From Sorangium cellulosum So0157-2 (GTDB lineage Bacteria > Myxococcota_A > Polyangia > Polyangiales > Polyangiaceae): DNA of 64,000 nt. Below are positions 7,404 through 14,894 of this stretch, piece by piece. The notes below the pieces were generated by a model, which saw only the letters and a list, made by a program, of their open reading frames with translations, searched no databases and was not told the DNA's origin. The stretch spans positions 6,063,501 through 6,127,500 of the forward strand of contig NC_021658.1 of assembly GCF_000418325.1 (NCBI RefSeq). The letters are read 5' to 3'. Both the position numbers and the translations under genes were made by a program. How positions within the stretch are numbered: position 1 is the stretch's first letter; the number at the start of each line of letters is the position of its first letter.

Positions 7404-8806
7404 CCGTCATCGTCTTCACCGGGCCGACGTTGGCGGCTGCAGACGGCGCCGCGCTGCTCGAGGGCGCCGTCTTCCTGCCGCCGGTCGCGCAGGGCGATGT
7501 CTACCGGGCCACGCTGGAGAAGCCCTGGGCCATCGGCATCATCGATGGCTACTTCGAGCGCTTCCCCGCCGTCTGGCACAAGGAGATCCTCTGGGCCATG
7601 TCGCAGGGCATCCATGTGTTCGGCAGCGCCAGCATGGGGGCGCTGCGCGCCGCGGAGCTCCACGCGTTCGGCATGGTGGGCGTCGGCCTCGTCTTCGAGG
7701 CGTACCATCGCGGCGCGCTCACGGACGACGATGAGGTCGCGATCGTGCATGGTCCCGCCGAGGACGGCTACCGCGCGCTCTCGGATGCGATGGTGAACAT
7801 CCGCGCCACGCTGGACGCCGCGGTGGGCGGGGCCGTCCTCCGCGCCGAGACGGCGCGGGCGCTGGAGGCGATCGCCAAGCGAACGTTCTACGCCCAGCGG
7901 AGCTTCCGGGGGCTCCTCGCGGACGGCGCGCGGGAGGGCGTGCCCGCGGACGAGCTGGACGCCCTCCGGCGGTGGCTGCCGGAGGGCCGCGTCGATCAGA
8001 AGCGGCGCGACGCCGTCGCGATGCTGGAGGCGATGGCCGCGCGGCGCGCGCGTGCGCCGGCCGCGCAGCAGGTGACCTATCACTTCTCCTATACCGACGT
8101 CTGGGATCAGGTCTCTCGGCGCGCCGGCCGCAGCAAGCTCTCGGCGCAGCCTGGCGGGACGGCGCGCCGGCCGGCCGAGGCTGGAGCTTCCGCGGCGGCG
8201 CGCTCGCTCGTGCAGCCCGAGGTTGTCCTCGACGAGCTTCGGCTCGAGGGGTCGTGGTCCTACAGTCACGCCGTGCTCGGCGCCCTGGCGCGGGCGCTCG
8301 CCGTCGAGGAGGCGCGGCGCCAGGCGCTCGAGGTACCCCTGGAGCTCTTCGAGGAGGTCTTGACCCAGGTCCGCCGGGAGAAGGGCCTGCTCACCTCGGA
8401 GAGCATCCGGGCGTGGATCGCGGAGCAGCAGCTCGACGTCGACGGCCTCACCGGGCTGATCCAGCGGGAGGCCCGCCTGCGCTGGGTGCAGACCATGTTC
8501 GCTCCCGAGATCGAGCGCCTCCTTCCCGACCAGCTGCGCATGATGGGCCGTTACGGCGAGCTCCACGCCCGGGCGCAGCACAAGCAGCAGGTGCTGACCG
8601 AGCGCGGCCTGGAGGTACCATCTCTCGAGGCCCTCGGCGTCGCGCCGCAGGATCTCCTGGCCTGGTACTTCGCCGAGCTCGGCCGCCCCGTCCCGACCTA
8701 CCTCGACGGCTATGCGGCGTCGCTCGGGCTCGATGACAGGGACGAGCTGCTCCTCGTGCTCGCGCGCGAGCACGAGTACCGGCGGCTCACCGCCCGGCCG
8801 GGCTGA
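7400..8806 (+). CDS. TfuA-like protein with extra C-terminal domain
   Basis: TfuA proteins accompany YcaO enzymes and are thought to supply or activate sulfur for backbone thioamidation. The TfuA core fills residues ~1-235: MTVIVFTGPTLAAADG, VYRATLEKPWAIGIIDGYFERFPAVWHKEILWAMSQGIHVFGSASMGALRAAELHAFGMVGVG, and TDDDEVAIVHGP. A second, helical part (~260-468) follows an Ala-rich linker and is not typical of the shortest family members. It resembles the C-terminal part of longer TfuA-domain proteins and has no motif I can name. The ATG overlaps the YcaO stop by four bases and has no separate ribosome site. Confidence 0.87.
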   Translation: MTVIVFTGPTLAAADGAALLEGAVFLPPVAQGDVYRATLEKPWAIGIIDGYFERFPAVWHKEILWAMSQGIHVFGSASMGALRAAELHAFGMVGVGLVFEAYHRGALTDDDEVAIVHGPAEDGYRALSDAMVNIRATLDAAVGGAVLRAETARALEAIAKRTFYAQRSFRGLLADGAREGVPADELDALRRWLPEGRVDQKRRDAVAMLEAMAARRARAPAAQQVTYHFSYTDVWDQVSRRAGRSKLSAQPGGTARRPAEAGASAAARSLVQPEVVLDELRLEGSWSYSHAVLGALARALAVEEARRQALEVPLELFEEVLTQVRREKGLLTSESIRAWIAEQQLDVDGLTGLIQREARLRWVQTMFAPEIERLLPDQLRMMGRYGELHARAQHKQQVLTERGLEVPSLEALGVAPQDLLAWYFAELGRPVPTYLDGYAASLGLDDRDELLLVLAREHEYRRLTARPG

Positions 8807-8946
8807 GGCCCCCTGGCTGCATGTCGTTTCCGAGACAGCGCTGCGCCCCTGTCCGGAATCCATGAACGACGCCCACCCGTTGCGCTGCAGCGGAGCCTGC
8901 GCGCACTCCAGCGCGCCGCTCTCCGGCGTCCTCTGGATGGTCCTTC

Positions 8947-9807
8947 ATGGCGACGACATCCCGGAACTTGTGGCACCTGGGCTTCGCGAACCTGGTTCGC
9001 GCCCGCGCGCCCGCGAACATCTCCGTCCACCTCGATGTGCCGCTCACGATCGAGCCGCAGCGCGCGGACATGCTGCTGTTGCGGAAGGAGGGCGCGCCGC
9101 ACGAGGGCGGCGGCGCCCGGGTGCTGCGCGGCCTCTGGCCGCTGCTCGGAACGGACACGTTGCTCGAGTACAAGAGCCCTGCCCGGTCGGCGTTTCGCCG
9201 CGGAGATCTCCTGCGCCTGTGGGGTTACGGCGTGCAGCATCACGTGGCTCAGATCGACCGGCTGTCGAGCTATCGCGAGCTCACGCTGGTCCTCGTCATC
9301 GCGAGCATTACGCGCACGTTGGTCCGGGAGCTCGACGAAATGGACTGGACGCTGGTGCGCCTGGGCGGAGGTTACGGCCGGATCGACGGCGCGGTGTACA
9401 CGACCTATCTTGTCGTCACGGATGAGGTGGCGGAGGCGGAGCAGGACGACTTCTTGAGGATCTTCAGCCATCGCCCGGTGCTCGGCTCCGAGGCGCGGCA
9501 GTGGTTGCGGCAGTGGGTGAGGCCGGCGAAGGAGGGTATGATGCAAGACGTGGAGGAGATGGAGGGCTACGACGAGATGCTGCAGAAGCTGCTCGACTCG
9601 CTGCCGATCGAGCGGCGGCTGGCCGGGTTGACGCCGGAGGAGCGGCTGGCCGGGCTGGCTCCGGAGGAGCGGCTGGCCGGGCTGTCGCCCGCGCACCAGC
9701 TGCTGGCGCTGTCCGACGAGGCGCTGCGCGGCTTCCCCGACGAGTACCTGCGCTCGCTCCCGGCCGAGGTCCAGGACGCCATCCGGCGCCGGATCGGCCG
9801 GCCCTAG
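8947..9807 (+). CDS. Rpn-like PD-(D/E)XK nuclease with PEERLAGL repeats, copy 1
   Basis: The protein has 286 residues. The N-terminal ~190 form a PD-(D/E)XK-like fold: an early strand and acidic site (EPQRADMLLLRKEG), then TLLEYKSPARSAFRRGDLLRLWGYGVQHH, where E-x-K is the metal/catalytic motif. After a short helical part (MMQDVEEMEGYDEMLQKLLDSLP), a 9-residue repeat appears (RLAGLTPEE, RLAGLAPEE, RLAGLSPAH). Such repeats occur in Rpn/'transposase-like' DNases linked to phage defence and recombination. It is clearly paralogous to the gene at 14049, over the nuclease part and the repeats. An internal ribosome site before Met199 suggests that the C-terminal domain is also made alone. Family placement is by motif and layout; I could not check it by profile search. 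Confidence 0.78.
   Translation: MATTSRNLWHLGFANLVRARAPANISVHLDVPLTIEPQRADMLLLRKEGAPHEGGGARVLRGLWPLLGTDTLLEYKSPARSAFRRGDLLRLWGYGVQHHVAQIDRLSSYRELTLVLVIASITRTLVRELDEMDWTLVRLGGGYGRIDGAVYTTYLVVTDEVAEAEQDDFLRIFSHRPVLGSEARQWLRQWVRPAKEGMMQDVEEMEGYDEMLQKLLDSLPIERRLAGLTPEERLAGLAPEERLAGLSPAHQLLALSDEALRGFPDEYLRSLPAEVQDAIRRRIGRP
9529..9543 (+). promoter_or_regulatory. internal Shine-Dalgarno and start inside the nuclease gene
   Basis: AAGGAGG at 9529-9535 lies 2 bases before ATG 9538 and 5 bases before ATG 9541. Both ATGs are in the nuclease reading frame (Met198, Met199). This is better than the start context of the full-length gene. Confidence 0.6.
9541..9807 (+). CDS. possible intragenic small protein (RpnS-like antitoxin), 88 aa
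   Basis: This is a nested frame: the C-terminal 88 residues of the nuclease, from Met199 through the helical linker and the RLAGLxPEE repeats to RRRIGRP. E. coli Rpn nuclease genes encode a C-terminal small protein of similar size from an internal start, which binds and blocks the full-length nuclease. The same arrangement, with an 86-aa product, is present in the paralogue downstream. Expression is inferred from the internal ribosome site only. Confidence 0.42.
   Translation: MQDVEEMEGYDEMLQKLLDSLPIERRLAGLTPEERLAGLAPEERLAGLSPAHQLLALSDEALRGFPDEYLRSLPAEVQDAIRRRIGRP
9621..9695 (+). repeat. 27-bp tandem repeats coding for RLAGLxPEE
   Basis: About three units of 27 bp (cggctggccggg + 15 bases) are nearly identical in DNA. 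Codon-level identity suggests recent copying, so copy number may vary between strains. Confidence 0.7.
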
Positions 9808-10037
9808 GCCTGATCGCTGCGCCGTGGAGAGCGCCCGAGGCGCGCCCGTGGCGGGGCGCACCTCACCATTCGCCAGGACGGCGCCCTGGTAGCGCATGTC
9901 GCGCTGGCGGATTGGGTGCGCTGCGGCGTGGCCGGCGCGGGCGGGGACGCGACGCGGCGATCAGACCCCGGTGGCGCCGGGCTACGCCGGCTCACGTACA
10001 CGCCTGCGTGGCGTGCGGCTTGCTCTGCTGGCCCCGC

Positions 10038-10877
10038 ATGAAGCTCGGAACGTGCCTCACCCTCGCGACCGCGCTCGGCGTGCTGACGGCCGGCGGCCCC
10101 GCGAGCGCCTGCGACCCTGTGGATACGAGCGTCTCGGAGGGGTTCCTTCGCGCTGCCGCGCCGGGAGAGCCCGCCATGGTGCCACGCAATGTGGCGATCG
10201 TGATCTGGGGCGAGCTCCCGGAGCTGTCGCACCTGCTGGTCGAAGAGGCGACCGGCGCCGCCATCGCCGGCGCTGGCTCCGACGTTCCGGTGGCCCCGCC
10301 GGGCTACAGCGTGATTCGCCCCGCCGAGACGCTGGCGCCTGATACCACGTACCGATTGCGCCTGAGGCCGTCCGTCGAGCGCCTCGTCCGGACGTCGGAG
10401 GTCGTCGATGGCACCCCGCCGAGCGCGCCGGTGCTGGCGGGCGGAGACGTCGAGTTCCACGCGAACGAGCCCGCGTGCGGTTACGGCGGCTGCCCGGACA
10501 TGACCACGCTGACGTTCGATCTGGCCGCGCCCAGCGAGGACGATCACACGCCCGCCGAGGCGCTCGTCTACGCCGTGTACGTGGGCTTCAGCCCGGAGCA
10601 AGCGCTCGCCAAGTCGCAGCCGGACGCGTGGCTGGAGGGCGACTCGATGTTCCTCTACGTCGACGAGGACCACGTGGGCCGCAACGTGTACATCGCGGTC
10701 TCGGCGATCGACGAGGCGGGCAACGAGAGCGAGCGCAGCGAGGTGCTCCAGGTCGAGCGCGAGGCGTCGGGCTGCGCGTTCTCGCGGAGCTCCACGCCGA
10801 AGGCGGGGCTCGCCCTGCTGCTCCTGGCCGCGCTCGCGCCGCTCCGGCGCGCGGGGAGGAGGGCACCCGCTCGCTGA
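10038..10877 (+). CDS. secreted protein with MYXO-CTERM-like tail
   Basis: This 279-residue exported protein begins MKLGTCLTLATALGVLTAGGPASACDP, a signal peptide with likely cleavage after ASA. The mature part contains Ig/fibronectin-like stretches (VPRNVAIVIWGELPEL, LAPDTTYRLRLRPSVERLVRTSEVVDGTPPSAPVL, VYIAVSAIDEAGNESERSEVLQVE). It ends GCAFSRSSTPKAGLALLLLAALAPLRRAGRRAPAR, that is a Cys, a hydrophobic helix and an Arg cluster, as in MYXO-CTERM sorting signals that anchor proteins at the myxobacterial surface. The frame is open further upstream, but the signal peptide fixes the ATG. It lies between the two nuclease/STAND genes and may be unrelated to them. Confidence 0.85.
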   Translation: MKLGTCLTLATALGVLTAGGPASACDPVDTSVSEGFLRAAAPGEPAMVPRNVAIVIWGELPELSHLLVEEATGAAIAGAGSDVPVAPPGYSVIRPAETLAPDTTYRLRLRPSVERLVRTSEVVDGTPPSAPVLAGGDVEFHANEPACGYGGCPDMTTLTFDLAAPSEDDHTPAEALVYAVYVGFSPEQALAKSQPDAWLEGDSMFLYVDEDHVGRNVYIAVSAIDEAGNESERSEVLQVEREASGCAFSRSSTPKAGLALLLLAALAPLRRAGRRAPAR

Positions 10878-10973
10878 CGTCCAGCGCCGCTGCGCCCCGG
10901 CCGGCGCAACGGGCTATCCAGCGCACCGCAAGCTCTGTAAGCTCCCCGGGCCAGGCAGCAGCCCTGCGCGCGC

Positions 10974-13925
10974 ATGCCGGAGCCGGTTCGCCTCTTCATC
11001 TCATCTGTCCCGGAGGACGCTGCGTCGCGCGCCGCTCTGGAGGCGCAACTGAAGCCGCTCCTACGACAGCGGTTGATCGAGATCTGGCACGGCGGGAAGG
11101 TCGAGGCTGGAGGAGAGCCGGCGGCGCAGGCGCGCGCGCAGCTCGAGGCGGCCGAGATCATGGTGCTGCTGGTGAGCCCAGACTTCATCAGCTCGGATCG
11201 CCACATGCACGAGGAGGCTGCGCTGGCGCTCGCCCGCCGCGCCGCCGGCGAGGTCGAGGTCGTGCCCGTGCTCGTCCGAGATTGCGCCTGGGACTGGACA
11301 GAATTCGGAAAGCTCGTCCCATTGCCCAAGGACGGACCGATCGGCGGTGCTCCGGATCGGGACCAGGCCTGGACCGAGGTCGCGCGCGGCCTGCGTCGCG
11401 TGGTGGACGGCGTGGTGGCGCGGCGCGTGGCCGCCGGAGGATGGCGCACCCTTGCAGCGGGGTTGCCCTCGGCGGAGCTGTGCATCGGCAGGGACGCCAC
11501 GGTGGACGCGCTCGCCGCGGCGCTCTGTCGCGAGCCGCCCGGACGCGCGCTGCTCTCCGGGGCGGCGGGCATCGGCAAGAGCACCGTCAGCCTGGCGGTC
11601 CTGCACCGCCCCGAGATCGTGACCCGCTTCGGGGAGCGGCGTTTCTTCGTGCGGCTCGACGCCGCACCCGACGCGGAGTCCGCCGCCGCGGCGCTGGCAG
11701 ACGTGCTCCGCGTCGCCCCGGGGCCGGATCTGCGGCAGCGGGCGCTGGCGTTCCTCGCCGCGGGGCCCGCGGTGCTCGCGCTGGATAACCTGGAGACGCC
11801 CTGGCATGGCGACGACCAAGCCGCGACCGAGGCGCTGCTCGCGGAGTTTGCTGCGGTGCCGCAGCTGTCCCTCGTGGCGTCGGTCCGGGGCGCAGGCCGG
11901 CCGGGGCGGGTGGCGTGGAGCTCCTCGATCGAGCTCCTGCCGCTCGGACCGGCGGAGGCGGAGGCGGTGTTCTGCTCGATCGCCGGCGAAGAGCACCGGG
12001 GCAAGCGGGCGCTCTCCGAGCTCCTTGCGCTGCAGGAAGGTGTTCCGCTGGCCATCGCTCTCTTGGCACACGCGGCGCAGGGCAACGATCTCGTCAACCT
12101 CAAGGCGGAGTGGGAGGCGCGCCGGACGGCGGTGCTGGAGCGCGAGGGCGGAGCGCGCGATCGGCTCCGGAGCTGGAGGGCCTCGCTGGAGCTGTCGATA
12201 GGATCTCGGCGGATGACGGCGGAGGCGCGTCGGTTGCTCGGGGTGCTCGGCGTGCTGCCGGACGGGATCGCGCAGCGGGATCTCGCCGCGATCCTGCCGG
12301 ACGCTGGGCCTGCGGCGGCGCGCGTGCTGGCGCAGCTCCGGTTGGCCTACTTCGAGGGCGGCCGGCTGAAGATGCTCTCGCCCGTGCGCGAGTATGTGAA
12401 GGCGGCGTATCCGCCGGCTGCCGAGGATCTCGGGCGGACGATGGAGCACTACGGCGAGCTCGCGCGCGCGCTCGGGCCGGTGCCGGGGAGGCCCGGCGGC
12501 ACCGAGGCGGCCGCGCGGCTCGCGCCGGAGACGGCGAACCTGGATGCGATGATCCGGCGGGGGCTCGCGGAGGCTGCCGCGGGGCGATGGATCGACGCGG
12601 CGGCGGCGTTGACGCGTTTCGCGCGCTTCTCCGGGCATGCGGCGCCGATGCCCCTCGGTCGCGCGCTGGACGTGGCGCAGCGCGCTGGGGACAAGCGACG
12701 AGAGGCGCTGTGCACAGAGAATCTCGGAGACATCGCGCTGGCGCGTTCACAGCACGACGAGGCGAGAGCGCGCTACCAGGGAGCGCTGTCGCTCTACCGG
12801 CAGGTGGGCGATGTGCTCGGCGAGGCCAACTGCATCAAGAGCCTTGGAGACATCGCGCTGAGGCGCTCGCAGCATGACGAGGCGAGAGCGCGCTACCAAG
12901 AAGCGCTCTCGCTTCGTCGGCGGATGGGCGATGTGCTCGGCGAGGCCAGCTGCATCCAGAGCCTTGGAGACATCGCGCGGATGCATTCGCAGCACGACGA
13001 GGCGAGGGCGCGCTACCAGGAAGCGCTTCCGCTCTGCAAGCAGGTGGACGATGTGCTCGGCGAGGCCAACTGCATCAAAAGCCTTGGAGACATCGCGCTG
13101 GCGCGTTCACAAAACGACGAGGCGAGGACGCGCTACCAGGAAGCACTGCCGCTCTACAGGCAGGTGGGGGCTGTGCTCGGCGAGGCCAACTGCATCAAAA
13201 GCGTTGGAGACATCGCGCTGAGGCGCTCGCAGCACGACGAGGCGAGGGCGCGCTACCAGGAAGCGATCGCTCTCCACCGGCAGTTGGGCAACGTGCTCGG
13301 TGAGGCCAACTGCATCAAGCGCCTGGGAGACATCGCGCTGGCGCGTTCGCAGCGCGGCGAGGCGAGAGCGCGCTACCAGGAAGCGCTTTCGCTCTACAGG
13401 CAGGTCGGGGATGTCCTCGGCGAGGCCAACTGCATCAGGAGCCTTGGAGACATCGCGCTGGAGCGTCCGCAGCGCAACGAGGCGAGGGCGCGCTATCAGG
13501 AAGCGATGCCGCTCTACAGGCAGGTCGGGGATGTCCTCGGCGAGGCCAACTGCATCAAAAGCCTTGGAGAAATCGCGCTGAGGCGTTCGCAGCACAACGA
13601 GGCGAGAACGCGCTACCAGGAAGCGCTGCCGCTCTACCGGCAGGTGGGGGCTGTGCTCGGCGAGGCCAACTGCCTCCTGCGTCTTGGAGACATTGCGCGA
13701 GCCCACAGCGATGCAAGCGCTGCCCGTGCTCGCTATCAGGAAGCCCTCGCCCTGTACCAGCGCATCCCGGAACCATTGTTGATCGGCTGGATCCACCACC
13801 GCCTCGCCGCGATCGCGGCCGACGCCGCCACCCGGCGCCGCCACGTCGAGGATGCGCGCAGCGCATGGCAAAGCATCGCTCGGACGGACCTGATCGCCCG
13901 CCTGGATCAGGACTTCCGCTCCTGA
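10974..13925 (+). CDS. TIR-STAND NTPase with TPR sensor (983 aa)
   Basis: Three parts are visible. Residues 1-~140 are a bacterial TIR-type domain (VRLFISSVPEDAASRAALEAQLKPL, IMVLLVSPDFISSDRHMHEEAALALARR, VPVLVRDCAWDWTEFGKLVPLPKDG). It keeps the acidic residue after the SPDFxxSD loop that serves NAD cleavage in active TIRs. Residues ~165-480 are a STAND/NB-ARC-like NTPase with Walker A GAAGIGKS (~196-203), Walker B AVLALDN (~264-270) and a winged-helix-like part (GVLGVLPDGIAQRDLAAIL). Residues ~583-943 hold nine 40-residue TPRs (GDIALARSQHDEARARYQEALPLYRQVGDVLGEANCIKSL). STAND proteins of this build act as sensors that oligomerise on a trigger and fire the N-terminal effector, often against phage. 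It sits between two Rpn-like nuclease genes. Confidence 0.88.
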   Translation: MPEPVRLFISSVPEDAASRAALEAQLKPLLRQRLIEIWHGGKVEAGGEPAAQARAQLEAAEIMVLLVSPDFISSDRHMHEEAALALARRAAGEVEVVPVLVRDCAWDWTEFGKLVPLPKDGPIGGAPDRDQAWTEVARGLRRVVDGVVARRVAAGGWRTLAAGLPSAELCIGRDATVDALAAALCREPPGRALLSGAAGIGKSTVSLAVLHRPEIVTRFGERRFFVRLDAAPDAESAAAALADVLRVAPGPDLRQRALAFLAAGPAVLALDNLETPWHGDDQAATEALLAEFAAVPQLSLVASVRGAGRPGRVAWSSSIELLPLGPAEAEAVFCSIAGEEHRGKRALSELLALQEGVPLAIALLAHAAQGNDLVNLKAEWEARRTAVLEREGGARDRLRSWRASLELSIGSRRMTAEARRLLGVLGVLPDGIAQRDLAAILPDAGPAAARVLAQLRLAYFEGGRLKMLSPVREYVKAAYPPAAEDLGRTMEHYGELARALGPVPGRPGGTEAAARLAPETANLDAMIRRGLAEAAAGRWIDAAAALTRFARFSGHAAPMPLGRALDVAQRAGDKRREALCTENLGDIALARSQHDEARARYQGALSLYRQVGDVLGEANCIKSLGDIALRRSQHDEARARYQEALSLRRRMGDVLGEASCIQSLGDIARMHSQHDEARARYQEALPLCKQVDDVLGEANCIKSLGDIALARSQNDEARTRYQEALPLYRQVGAVLGEANCIKSVGDIALRRSQHDEARARYQEAIALHRQLGNVLGEANCIKRLGDIALARSQRGEARARYQEALSLYRQVGDVLGEANCIRSLGDIALERPQRNEARARYQEAMPLYRQVGDVLGEANCIKSLGEIALRRSQHNEARTRYQEALPLYRQVGAVLGEANCLLRLGDIARAHSDASAARARYQEALALYQRIPEPLLIGWIHHRLAAIAADAATRRRHVEDARSAWQSIARTDLIARLDQDFRS
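12721..13800 (+). repeat. nine tandem 120-bp repeats coding for TPRs
   Basis: Each 120-bp unit starts close to 'gccttggagacatcgcgctg', at 12721, 12841, 12961, 13081, 13201, 13321, 13441, 13561 and 13681. Most units are about 85-95% identical in DNA; the last is more diverged. Each encodes one 40-residue TPR. The spacing is exact, with no indels. Confidence 0.95.
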
Positions 13926-14048
13926 GCTCGCGTCGCAAGGCGCACCGCTCTGGAGTGCGAGCCATCGACTCCTCACCTGCGAAGACGGCGGTATGCCGGC
14001 GGAGCGGATTGTTGGCCCGCCACCGGACGAGCATGTACGAAGGCCCGC

Positions 14049-14894
14049 ATGGGCACGACCCGGACGGCCTGGCACGTGTTGCTTGCTGCGCTCCTCAGCC
14101 AGCGCGGGTCGCACAGCTTCGAGGTGCGCGTCGAGGTGCCGCTCTCGACCGAGCCGCTCCGGGCGGACTACCTGCTGCTCCGGAAGAACGCGGCGCCCGA
14201 TGCGAGCGAGCCGGCCGGCACGTTGAGGAAGCTCTGGGCTCTCCTGCCCAAGGACGCGATCGTCGAGTTCAAGAGCGTCGGTCGGCCGTATCGCCGCCGT
14301 AACCTCGACCGGCTGTTCAGCTACCTGCACCTGTACTGCGCCGATAATCTGGAACGGATCGAGCAGCGGAGCGACCTGTGCGGGGTGCTGCTCGTCCCGA
14401 CGCGCACGAGGTCGCTCGATGCGGATGTGGCGGACCTGGGTCTGGGATGGGACGATCTCGGCGATGGCTACTGGCGGCTCCGGGGCGGAGCCTTCGCGCT
14501 GGTGGTCGTGGAGATCGAGGCGGTGGCGGCGGCAGAGAACGACGATCTGCTACGATTGTTCGGTCACGACGAGGCCCCGACACTCGCGGCCCGCCGGTGG
14601 CTGGCGCAGCAGGTTGGAGCCGAGGAGATCGCGATGGCCATGCACGACTTGGAGGGCTTCGACGAGGTCGTCCGGAAGCTGCTTTCGACCCTCCCGCCCG
14701 AGCAGGTGCTCTCGGCGTTCCCCCCCGAGCAACGGGTGGCGGGCCTGCCGCCCGAGCAGCGGGTGGCCGGGCTGCCGCCCGAGCAGGTGCTCCTTGCGTT
14801 GCCCGATGACGTGCTCCGAGCGCTCTCCGATTCCTATCTGGACACGCTCTCGGCGGAAACGAGGGCCGCCATCCGCGCGCGCGTCGGGCGGTAG
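14049..14894 (+). CDS. Rpn-like PD-(D/E)XK nuclease with PEQRVAGL repeats, copy 2
   Basis: This 281-residue paralogue of the gene at 8947 shares its layout: RADYLLLRKN, then DAIVEFKSVGRPYRRRNLDRLFSYLHLYC (E-x-K motif), a central strand-rich part, and AMAMHDLEGFDEVVRKLLSTLPPEQVL. A 9-residue repeat (QRVAGLPPE twice, flanked by related copies) follows, with a helical end DVLRALSDSYLDTLSAETRAAIRARVGR. The two copies agree in these blocks but diverge elsewhere, so the duplication is old. It also carries an internal ribosome site and ATG at the same domain boundary. It follows the TIR-STAND gene by about 120 bp on the same strand. Confidence 0.77.
   Translation: MGTTRTAWHVLLAALLSQRGSHSFEVRVEVPLSTEPLRADYLLLRKNAAPDASEPAGTLRKLWALLPKDAIVEFKSVGRPYRRRNLDRLFSYLHLYCADNLERIEQRSDLCGVLLVPTRTRSLDADVADLGLGWDDLGDGYWRLRGGAFALVVVEIEAVAAAENDDLLRLFGHDEAPTLAARRWLAQQVGAEEIAMAMHDLEGFDEVVRKLLSTLPPEQVLSAFPPEQRVAGLPPEQRVAGLPPEQVLLALPDDVLRALSDSYLDTLSAETRAAIRARVGR
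14622..14636 (+). promoter_or_regulatory. internal Shine-Dalgarno and start inside nuclease copy 2
   Basis: GAGGAG at 14622-14627 lies six bases before an in-frame ATG at 14634 (Met196); a second ATG follows at 14640. The position matches the internal start in copy 1, just before the helical linker and repeats. Confidence 0.55.
14634..14894 (+). CDS. possible intragenic small protein (RpnS-like), 86 aa
   Basis: This nested frame covers residues 196-281 of nuclease copy 2 (MAMHDLEGFDEVV to RARVGR). Its size and domain content match the 88-residue nested product of copy 1. As in E. coli Rpn loci, it could bind its parent through the shared C-terminal domain and hold it inactive. The evidence is the conserved internal ribosome site only. 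Confidence 0.4.
   Translation: MAMHDLEGFDEVVRKLLSTLPPEQVLSAFPPEQRVAGLPPEQRVAGLPPEQVLLALPDDVLRALSDSYLDTLSAETRAAIRARVGR

Noticed and set aside
13107..14330. 407-codon minus-strand frame with repeated VGLAEH/VERQRFLVARSRL units
   Set aside because: It is the antisense reading of the TPR repeats; the repetition comes from the 120-bp DNA units.
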